Shown piece by piece: positions 6,664 through 12,783 of a stretch of DNA of 12,783 nucleotides. Position numbers and translations under genes: made by a program. How positions within the stretch are numbered: the stretch's first letter is position 1; the number at the start of each line of letters is the position of its first letter. The stretch is from contig JABGYE010000060.1 of assembly GCA_018675395.1 (NCBI GenBank), forward strand, positions 1 to 12,783, in the 5' to 3' direction. The stretch is from EC70 sp018675395 (GTDB lineage Bacteria; Verrucomicrobiota; Verrucomicrobiia; Verrucomicrobiales; DEV007). The notes below the pieces were generated by a model, which was not told the DNA's origin, did not search any database, and was given only the letters and a program-made list of their open reading frames with translations.

Positions 6664-9600
6664 ATGATTCTTTCATTAAAGCGCATATTGCCCATCATCT
6701 CCCTTACCCTTTGTTTGCAAACCAGGGCAGACGAATCACTAAAGGGTCTAATTCCTTTTTTAAGTCAGCATTGCTTTGAATGTCATGGAGCAGAAAAACA
6801 GAAAGGTGATATCCGCCTCGACACGCTAGGTAAGGACCTTACAAAGCATGAGAACCTAGAAATCTGGCAGGGTGTCCTTGACCAGTTGAATCTCGGGGAA
6901 ATGCCACCCAAAAAACAGCCGCAACCTTCTCGTACCGAGGTTAAACCCATAGTCGAAATCTTGAACAAGTCTCTTAAATTAGCCTATCAAAAAGCTCGCA
7001 GCACTGGCGGTCAAACCGTTCTCCGTCGGTTGAACCGGCAGGAATTGCGCAACACATTTCGAGACCTTCTTTATCTTAACGGAGCAGAATACCGTCCCGG
7101 GGCTTCAGGGTCCAGGCTAGTGGATAATAATGGTAACGGAAGTGTAGAGCGTACTGGGAATGATCCCTTGCGTTTCTTCCCAGAGGACGAAGAAGAGGAT
7201 GGCTTCTTTAATATTGGAGACAAGCTGATCATGTCTGATTTTTATCTGAAACTAGTCCTCGGTGCTGTAGAAGAAGTGTTAACACAATCCACTCGCCTTG
7301 AAGCCAAACCTAAAATTGAGACGCGCAAATTCGCAGGACATTTAATTAAGGACAAAGGAGGGCATATAATTGAATCTGTATCTCGCACATTAAATCCTAA
7401 CTATGACATGATGGCCACTGGCTATGAACGGTTTGGGCGGCTCGCTCCAACGGAAGTCAGGGGTGGAGTCGGTGTTGCCACTCGGTACCGAATTATCATT
7501 GAGGCTTCTGCTCACAATCAAGTTCACCCCTGGGGCGAATTATTCAAACTCGATGAAAAGGACCCTTATCAGCTTTGCTTGAACATTGCCGATACCAAGA
7601 ATGGTGGCATTGCCGGACCCACATCTACATCTATCAATCTTTGGTCGGTTCCGGGCGACGGTAAAAAGCACACATTCACTCAAGAGATCTGGATGGACAA
7701 GACATGGACACCTTGGATCGGATGGGAAAACGGACCATGGGATCGAGCGTTCCGCGCAGAGGTAATTGTGGAAAAAACAATGCCAAGTGAATTCAGTCCA
7801 CGCCCTGACAAGAAGATCAATAAAGAAGCACACGATAAATGGCCCATAAAAATGGCTGAAAAACTATTTAAAAATGGATATCAGGGCCCACACATTCGTA
7901 TCCATAGCCTTACCCTAGAACCTATAATAGATACCTGGCCACCCAAAAGTCATACTGCCCTTTATGGAAGTGGATCAGGCAAAGAGGATGAGATACGTAT
8001 GCTCATGACCAATTTTGCATCACGGGCATTTCGTAAGCCAGTGAGTCAGGAAACGGTCGAACCCTACGTGCAAATGGTTCTACAGCAGCAAGTCGAACCT
8101 GTCGTCACGTTACCGGGTGGAATTAAAGATCTAAAATATAGAGTATATAAAGGGCTGTGGGAAAAGCTGCCTGATTTTAACACTCTGAAGCCCGTCGCAG
8201 AAGGCACACTCCCGAATGGTCTAATGGACTTGAAGGTTTCTAAGATGAAGGAGCAATTCGGGATGGTTTTCATGGGTAAGCTAAATGTGCCAAAGGCTGG
8301 AGACTATATCTTTGAAATTGCTTCTGATGATGGTGCGCGGATCCTGATCAACGGGAAAAAAGCCATTGAACATGATGGATTACATGGGGCACAACTAAAG
8401 AAAGGTAAAATCAAACTTGAACCCGGTGAACACCCTATCCGGGTCGAATACTTTGGCTATGGCCAGCCCAATAGCTTCCGTGCAGGATGGGGCGGCCCGG
8501 GCATGGCTCACTCCAAACTCTCAGTCGAAGGGCTACATGACAATTCCAAAAACCAAAAGAAAACTGATGAAATTCCTCTACTAATACGAGCGATGCAAGA
8601 CGGTTATGCGGCGATGCTTTGCTCTCCACATTTTCTTTATCTTGGAGAAAAACCAGGTCGTCTCGATGAGTTTGGCATTGCAAATCGGATGAGTTACTTT
8701 TTGTGGTCTTCGATGCCGGATGAAATCCTATTTACGCTGGCCCGTGACGGCAAGCTAAGCGATCCAGCCATACGCAGGCAACAAGTCGATCGCATGCTCA
8801 AAGACAATAAGGCTCAGGCCTTCATTCGTCATTTCCCTTCATCATGGCTTCGGCTCGACAAACTCGGCGACATGCCTCCATCAGGCGGAGACTTCCAATT
8901 TTATAAGAACCTAAAAGTTGAACCTATGCTGGCAAGGCAAGTCACGATGTATTTCGAGGAAATACTTAAGGCTAATGGTAAAATCGAAGAGTTCATCGAC
9001 TCTGACTACACCTACATGAATCAGACCCTTGCAAAATGGATTTACAGAAGAGAAGGAATACGAGGCGAACGCTTACGTAAAGTATCATTAAATGATCCAA
9101 AGCGTGGCGGCATGTTCACTCAGCCTGGGATCATGACTGCAACAGCCAACGGAGTCGAAACCTCGCCAGTCATTCGTGGAGTCTGGGTACTGGAAAATGT
9201 GTTAGGTACTCCACCCTCTCCCCCTCCTCCCGATGTAGAACCTTTGCCAACTAATACTCGAGAAGCGACTAGCGTAAGGGAACTATTAAAATTGCATCGA
9301 AAAAATGAAGCTTGCTACAGCTGTCACATTAAGATCGACCCTATGGGGTTTGCGTTCGAAAACTTCGATGTCGTCGGCCGTTGGCGCGACAAGTACAAAC
9401 GGGCCAGGGATCCGATCGACACCTCAGCCATTATGGCCAATGGTAGAGAAATTGCCGATATCATTGAATTCAAGAAAATGCTGATTGAACGCAAGGAGCT
9501 CGTAGCCCGTTGTCTAACCAACAAAATGCTCACTTATGCAACAGGGCGCCAACTCGAAGTGGCCGACCGTGGAGAAGTTGACCTCATCATGAAAAAATTA

Positions 9601-9672
9601 GGTCAAAAAGAAAATCGACTACGCGACCTAGTGAAGCTTGTAGTAGAAAGTAAGATATTCTTGAACAAGTAA
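6664..9672 (+). CDS. Cytochrome c-like DUF1587/1592/1588/1585 protein with PA14 insert
   Basis: I choose the ATG at 6664 (1002 residues), since the signal peptide (MILSLKRILPIISLTLCLQTRADES) begins there; the TTG at 6619 adds 15 polar residues. Domains in order: an N-terminal planctomycete cytochrome-like domain with CFECH (37-41) and LGEMPP (77-82); DUF1587 (TVLRRLNRQELRNTFRDLL, 118-136); a region of mixed beta character (about 215-425); DUF1595 (about 440-478, ASRAFRKPV); a PA14 domain (about 490-625, ASDDGARILINGKKAIEHDG); DUF1592 (about 640-770, FLYLGE, RMSYFLWSSMPDE); DUF1588 (about 812-910, FTQPGIMTATANGVETSPVIRG, PPSPPPPDVEP, CYSCH at 884-888); and DUF1585 (about 930-1000, LTYATGRQLE). 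Each CxxCH could hold a c-type heme. The PA14 domain probably binds glycans. It is the usual partner of the DUF1552 gene before it and likely accepts or passes electrons, or attaches to a polymer; neither role is proven. Confidence 0.9.
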   Translation: MILSLKRILPIISLTLCLQTRADESLKGLIPFLSQHCFECHGAEKQKGDIRLDTLGKDLTKHENLEIWQGVLDQLNLGEMPPKKQPQPSRTEVKPIVEILNKSLKLAYQKARSTGGQTVLRRLNRQELRNTFRDLLYLNGAEYRPGASGSRLVDNNGNGSVERTGNDPLRFFPEDEEEDGFFNIGDKLIMSDFYLKLVLGAVEEVLTQSTRLEAKPKIETRKFAGHLIKDKGGHIIESVSRTLNPNYDMMATGYERFGRLAPTEVRGGVGVATRYRIIIEASAHNQVHPWGELFKLDEKDPYQLCLNIADTKNGGIAGPTSTSINLWSVPGDGKKHTFTQEIWMDKTWTPWIGWENGPWDRAFRAEVIVEKTMPSEFSPRPDKKINKEAHDKWPIKMAEKLFKNGYQGPHIRIHSLTLEPIIDTWPPKSHTALYGSGSGKEDEIRMLMTNFASRAFRKPVSQETVEPYVQMVLQQQVEPVVTLPGGIKDLKYRVYKGLWEKLPDFNTLKPVAEGTLPNGLMDLKVSKMKEQFGMVFMGKLNVPKAGDYIFEIASDDGARILINGKKAIEHDGLHGAQLKKGKIKLEPGEHPIRVEYFGYGQPNSFRAGWGGPGMAHSKLSVEGLHDNSKNQKKTDEIPLLIRAMQDGYAAMLCSPHFLYLGEKPGRLDEFGIANRMSYFLWSSMPDEILFTLARDGKLSDPAIRRQQVDRMLKDNKAQAFIRHFPSSWLRLDKLGDMPPSGGDFQFYKNLKVEPMLARQVTMYFEEILKANGKIEEFIDSDYTYMNQTLAKWIYRREGIRGERLRKVSLNDPKRGGMFTQPGIMTATANGVETSPVIRGVWVLENVLGTPPSPPPPDVEPLPTNTREATSVRELLKLHRKNEACYSCHIKIDPMGFAFENFDVVGRWRDKYKRARDPIDTSAIMANGREIADIIEFKKMLIERKELVARCLTNKMLTYATGRQLEVADRGEVDLIMKKLGQKENRLRDLVKLVVESKIFLNK

Positions 9673-9702
9673 TATCTTTTCCAGGGTCATGGCTATCGAA
9701 TC

Positions 9703-10542
9703 ATGAAATATTTAATTCTATCATTTGCAGGGTTAATCTTTCCCCTCTCTCAAACAAAGGCTCAGGCTCCAAAGCTAGGAGTTTCACCGATCCCAAAAGG
9801 AAAACTGATGGCCTTTGCCCCTGCCTTTTCAAAATACATCAATGTGTTCGGGGTCCACGTCTTTGCCACCAAACGGACTCCCGACTCAAAGATACTCCAT
9901 GCCGCTTCAGTGCTTGCAGAATATCTAGACAATGATGAGAATGGAAAACCAGACAATCTGCAAGTCGTTGATGCTTTGATTTCTAGGGACGCCTACCTTG
10001 AAATCTTCGCAAACGAGCGCGAACTGGAAAGAGTGCACGGCAGGGGAAAACATTTCAAGGAAGGTTTTCACTATGGAATCTCACAGTTTGTTGAAGAAAC
10101 CAATCCCGGAAATGGTAGATTTGATGCTCCTCTTGAAGAGGTCTTCCACCTGATAACTCACCATGGATACGGCAACGCTTATCCAAGAATTTTTGGCCCC
10201 CGCTCAGGAACACAGATTGCAAAGTGTTTAGATTTAGCCCGTAAAGGGCACTTCGTTGACGTGCCAGAATCGTATCCGGAAGGAGCCTGGTTCACTTATG
10301 ATGACGAGAGTTGTGAGTACGGCTGCATGGTCACGGAATATATCTATTGGGCCATGACTTCTATGCTTGGTGCACAAAAATCCCTTCATAGGCAACGGGA
10401 AATTAAACACGAGTGGCGGCTTCCAACTCGTGAACTTGTTAGAAAGGGAGATCCTGCCGTTTTTAAATTATTAAATGAACCCAAGTATAAATTTCCAAAG
10501 ATCCTTCCTGATGGAAAATATAAGTTGAACGTATCAGATTAG
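9703..10542 (+). CDS. Secreted protein of unrecognised family with calcium-loop-like motif
   Basis: I do not recognise the family of this 279-residue protein. It has a signal peptide (residues 1-20, ending near SQTKA^QA). The mature part contains VHVFATKRTPDSKILHAASVLAEYL followed at once by D76-N-D78-E-N80-G-K-P-D84, an exact DxDxNGxxD calcium-binding loop pattern of the dockerin or EF-hand type. Further on come E145-E146-V-F-H149-L-I-T-H153-H154-G, resembling a zincin HExxH with Glu in the first position, and C204-EYG-C208 leading into TEYIYWAMTSM (211-221), where E212 could be another metal ligand. Metal binding is therefore likely, and peptidase or hydrolase activity is possible but unproven. 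It lies 30 bases after the cytochrome-like gene and probably belongs to its operon. It converges on the isomerase gene with a 14-base gap. Confidence 0.75.
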   Translation: MKYLILSFAGLIFPLSQTKAQAPKLGVSPIPKGKLMAFAPAFSKYINVFGVHVFATKRTPDSKILHAASVLAEYLDNDENGKPDNLQVVDALISRDAYLEIFANERELERVHGRGKHFKEGFHYGISQFVEETNPGNGRFDAPLEEVFHLITHHGYGNAYPRIFGPRSGTQIAKCLDLARKGHFVDVPESYPEGAWFTYDDESCEYGCMVTEYIYWAMTSMLGAQKSLHRQREIKHEWRLPTRELVRKGDPAVFKLLNEPKYKFPKILPDGKYKLNVSD

Positions 10543-10556
10543 ATTCGTTGAACTAA

Positions 10557-11423
10557 TTATTTAATCCCAATCAACAAATCATCAATGAGCTGACTAGTGT
10601 CTTCTAATGACTTGTCGCTACCTTCTCGGGTAGCCCATCCAGCAAATCCTATCTCATGTAAAGCAACCCGGACCTTGTCCCAGTCAACGTCACCTTCGCC
10701 AAGCCTGCAGAATCCATTCTTCTTGCCCCAGTCCTTCACATCAAGCTTGACGGTGCGGTTACCTAGGGTCCTAATCCAGTCCTCAGCAGGCGCAAACTTT
10801 TGCATGTTTCCGATGTCAAAATATGCACCGACCCAGGGGCTGTCGAATTCATCAATATAGTCCCGAAACTTTTCAGGACTCTCACAAAAACCGTTCCAAA
10901 CAGTCTCGATCAAAACTCTAACTCCAAGCCTAGAAGCTAGAGGAATAACGGCCCTGACTTGCTCAATTGAGCGTTCCCAAACATGCTCATGGGTTTCGTT
11001 AGCGCCTCCTACCCTTCCTGGCACAAGCAACACAGAAGACCCTCCAAGCAAATGAGAATTCATCAAAGCATTCTCGAGATTCTTCTTCCCCTTGAGCCGG
11101 ACTTCCGGATTTGGATCACTTAATCGGACAGACCAATGGCCGCCATTTACAAGCCCATGCACACGAATCCCGGTCTTTTTAGCCGCTGCCCTGTAAGCTT
11201 CTGCTTCCCCAGCATTACCACTTTCGACACCATCATACCCAAGTGCTTTGAGTCGCATAAAAAAAGCTTCAACTGATTCTCCCCTCTTTTTACCACCCTT
11301 CAATGCCTTATATATTCGACCCTTAAAATTTGGACTTTTATTTAAATCTTCCGCACCAGAAGCAACGAGTGGAACAGAAGTTAAGGGAATTGCAGAACAT
11401 TTAAGAAAGGATCGACGGTTCAT
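10557..11423 (-). CDS. Tat-exported sugar phosphate isomerase/epimerase-like TIM barrel
   Basis: This 288-residue protein has a twin-arginine signal (MNRRSFLKCSAIPLTSVPLVASGA) and a xylose isomerase-like (AP endonuclease 2 family) TIM barrel. Marks are FFMRLKALGYDGVES (54-68), GIRVHGLVNGG (85-95), GGSSVLLVPG (127-136), GVRVLIETVW (167-176), VGAYFDIGNM (198-207), TLGNRTVKLDVKDW (219-232), FCRLGEGDVDWDKV (238-251) and FAGWATREGSD (260-270). Expected metal ligands E173, D203 and E267 are present; at the fourth position, where LHVKD is common, the sequence has Asp (D228). Tat-exported relatives abound in Planctomycetota and Verrucomicrobiota and are thought to act on free sugars or keto-sugars in the periplasm. 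It is divergent from the DUF1549 gene (152-base gap) and convergent with the unknown secreted protein. Confidence 0.88.
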   Translation of the reverse strand: MNRRSFLKCSAIPLTSVPLVASGAEDLNKSPNFKGRIYKALKGGKKRGESVEAFFMRLKALGYDGVESGNAGEAEAYRAAAKKTGIRVHGLVNGGHWSVRLSDPNPEVRLKGKKNLENALMNSHLLGGSSVLLVPGRVGGANETHEHVWERSIEQVRAVIPLASRLGVRVLIETVWNGFCESPEKFRDYIDEFDSPWVGAYFDIGNMQKFAPAEDWIRTLGNRTVKLDVKDWGKKNGFCRLGEGDVDWDKVRVALHEIGFAGWATREGSDKSLEDTSQLIDDLLIGIK

Positions 11424-11575
11424 ATAATAAAGTATGTTTTATTTAGTGTGAGAATATTAGTCCAAAAAGCATCAATAATACAAGTAGGAGCTTATCCGTG
11501 AGATAATTTCCCTTGCCCATGGGCTTGTAAAATAGAAAATTGATTCAGATATTTACCGCTATTGATTAAACTTTG
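11424..11575. other. Divergent intergenic region, two weak signals only
   Basis: This 152-base AT-rich gap separates the divergent isomerase and DUF1549 genes and must hold at least one promoter. The best plus-strand match is TTGTAA (11525-11530) with GATATT (11548-11553) at 17-base spacing, each 4 of 6. A perfect 10-base palindrome GCCCATGGGC lies at 11515-11524 just upstream and could be an operator half-site. No open reading frame or RNA gene is visible. Confidence 0.3.
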
Positions 11576-12783
11576 ATGTTCGACTCATTCTATCTAAAGA
11601 ACAACAATCCTCTGATGATCTGGCATTGGCTAATTTTATTGTTAATAGCAAACCTAAATTTACGGATCGAAGCTCAAGAAAGCGCTGATTCAGACTGGTG
11701 GTCCCTCCAGCAAATTAAAAGACCAGAAGTCCCTGCAGTTCAAAACAAGAAATGGGTTCGTAATCCAATTGATAATTTTGTTCTCGCAAAACTTGAAGAG
11801 AAGGGACTGGCCCCTGCTCCTGAAGCAAATCACAGGTCGCTGACTCGCAGACTACATTTTGATCTTATCGGACTGCCTCCGGCCTCAGATGCAGGACCCG
11901 ATATTGACGAGCTCCTTGCTAGCCCACATTACGGTGAACGGTGGGCAAGGCACTGGTTAGATGTCGCCCGTTATGGAGAAAGTAATGGGTTCGAATATGA
12001 TCAACTGCGTCCCAATGCCTGGGCTTATAGGGACTGGGTCATTGATGCGTTAAATCAGGACATGCCTTATGACAAGTTCGCACGACTCCAAATTGCAGGT
12101 GACGTCATTGAACCTAATGATCCAGGAGCCATCATTGCCACGGGCTTCCTTGTGTGCGGAGCATTCGATGGGCTCAAGCCTTCCGGAGACAAGCAAAGAA
12201 AAATCATGCGACAAGATGAAATGGAAGACTTAGTTGGGACCGTCAGCCAAACTTTCCTCGGACTCACGGTCCATTGTGCACGATGTCACGATCATAAGTT
12301 TGACCCGATCCCGCAAAAGGAATATTACCAGATGGCATCTGCCCTGGGAGGTGTACATAGAGGAGATCGCGATGTTCCGGCTTCCGGAAACCCGAAAACT
12401 TTAAAACAAAAAAAGGATCTTCTACAACAAAGGCTCGAGACCGGTGACAAAAGAATCCGAGAACTGATTCTCAAGGAAAGCAAAGGTGCCAAAAGAAATA
12501 ATGGAGGACCGCAACCCATAGCAATATGGACCTTTGACAAGGACCTAAAAGACCAGATAGGAAACATTCATGGGAAAGCATTGGGCGGTGCCAGAATCAA
12601 TGACGGTGCCCTTGAGCTGGACGGGAAGTCTGCATACGTGATGACTGTTCCCATTAATCGGAACATGAAAGCAAAGACTCTCGAAGCATGGGTGAAATTA
12701 AACAATCTTGATCAGCGAGGCGGAGCCGCTATGAGCATTCAAAGTAACGATGGTAAGACATTTGACGCTATCGTGTTTGGAGA
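11576..12783 (+). CDS. DUF1549 (PSCyt2) protein with LamG-like domain, 5' part
   Basis: The frame opens at an ATG at 11576 and runs off the window end (402 full codons). A second ATG at 11615 would give a cleaner signal peptide (MIWHWLILLLIANLNLRIEA); neither start has a good ribosome site. After the signal comes DWWSLQQIKRPEVP (40-53), then DUF1549: NPIDNFVLAKLEEKGLAPAP (63-82), LTRRLHFDLIGLPP (89-102), YGERWARHWLDVARYGES (119-136), and TFLGLTVHCARCHDHKFDPI (226-245) holding the CxxCH (C234, C237, H238). Residues 275-305 look like a charged coiled coil, and from about 314 (PIAIWTFD, LELDGKSAYV, KTLEAWVKL) a LamG-like domain begins. In this family a DUF1553 domain usually follows, expected beyond the window. 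The N-terminal PSCyt1 heme domain seen in many relatives is absent. The function is unproven. Confidence 0.92.
   Translation, partial: MFDSFYLKNNNPLMIWHWLILLLIANLNLRIEAQESADSDWWSLQQIKRPEVPAVQNKKWVRNPIDNFVLAKLEEKGLAPAPEANHRSLTRRLHFDLIGLPPASDAGPDIDELLASPHYGERWARHWLDVARYGESNGFEYDQLRPNAWAYRDWVIDALNQDMPYDKFARLQIAGDVIEPNDPGAIIATGFLVCGAFDGLKPSGDKQRKIMRQDEMEDLVGTVSQTFLGLTVHCARCHDHKFDPIPQKEYYQMASALGGVHRGDRDVPASGNPKTLKQKKDLLQQRLETGDKRIRELILKESKGAKRNNGGPQPIAIWTFDKDLKDQIGNIHGKALGGARINDGALELDGKSAYVMTVPINRNMKAKTLEAWVKLNNLDQRGGAAMSIQSNDGKTFDAIVFG

Noticed and set aside
7540..7833. Minus-strand frame of 97 residues opposite the cytochrome-like gene
   Set aside because: It is rich in Cys, Trp and Arg with no domain pattern and lies wholly antisense to a strongly supported gene.
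11515..11524. GCCCATGGGC palindrome as an operator
   Set aside because: Ten-base palindromes of this kind arise by chance; there is no second copy in the window, so it is only mentioned in the intergenic entry.
12067..12567. Minus-strand frames opposite the DUF1549 gene
   Set aside because: The plus strand is open throughout and carries strong DUF1549 motifs; these antisense frames are shadows of its codons.

Overview
The window reads as a piece of a marine or aquatic Planctomycetota/Verrucomicrobiota-type genome, with mid-40s GC judged by eye. The main reason is the set of families typical of that superphylum: a DUF1552 protein, a DUF1587/1595/1592/1588/1585 cytochrome-like protein, a DUF1549 (PSCyt2) protein, DUF1080, LamG, a sulfatase and Tat-type TIM-barrel isomerases. 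Shine-Dalgarno sites are weak or absent before most genes, which fits those phyla. I see no tRNA, rRNA, CRISPR array, transposase or phage gene.

Left part (1-4859), a glycan-oriented cluster: the 3' end of a sulfatase, a secreted LamG protein, a DUF1080 protein on the minus strand (converging on the LamG gene across a perfect hairpin), then a divergent pair of plus-strand genes. These two are an exported metallophosphoesterase resembling the ADP-ribose/CDP-alcohol diphosphatase (ADPRM) family and an exported GH99/GH71-like glycosidase. A two-helix small membrane protein of unknown function follows; a perfect 10-bp-arm palindrome lies against its start codon.

Middle part (5288-10542), a probable operon: a good sigma70-like promoter (TTGGCA-N17-TATATT) precedes a Tat-exported DUF1552 protein, a 1002-residue protein with two CxxCH motifs and an inserted PA14 domain, and an unrecognised secreted protein with a DxDxNGxxD calcium-loop-like motif and an EExxHxxxHH segment.

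Right part (10557-12783): a minus-strand Tat-exported sugar isomerase/epimerase-like TIM barrel, then a divergent DUF1549 protein with a LamG-like domain that runs off the window. This last gene is open to the end of the window and was read directly from the sequence.

Almost every product has a visible export signal, so most of this locus acts outside the cytoplasm. An inferred theme is periplasmic or surface processing of a sulfated polysaccharide: desulfation, GH99-like cleavage, DUF1080 action on oxidised (3-keto) glycosides, isomerase chemistry, and c-type-cytochrome-like proteins that could serve as electron acceptors. The individual families are recognisable; the link between them is a hypothesis. 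The best candidates for something undescribed are the unknown secreted protein at 9703-10542, the exported ADPRM-like enzyme at 2707-3615, and the palindrome plus small membrane protein at 4880-5191.
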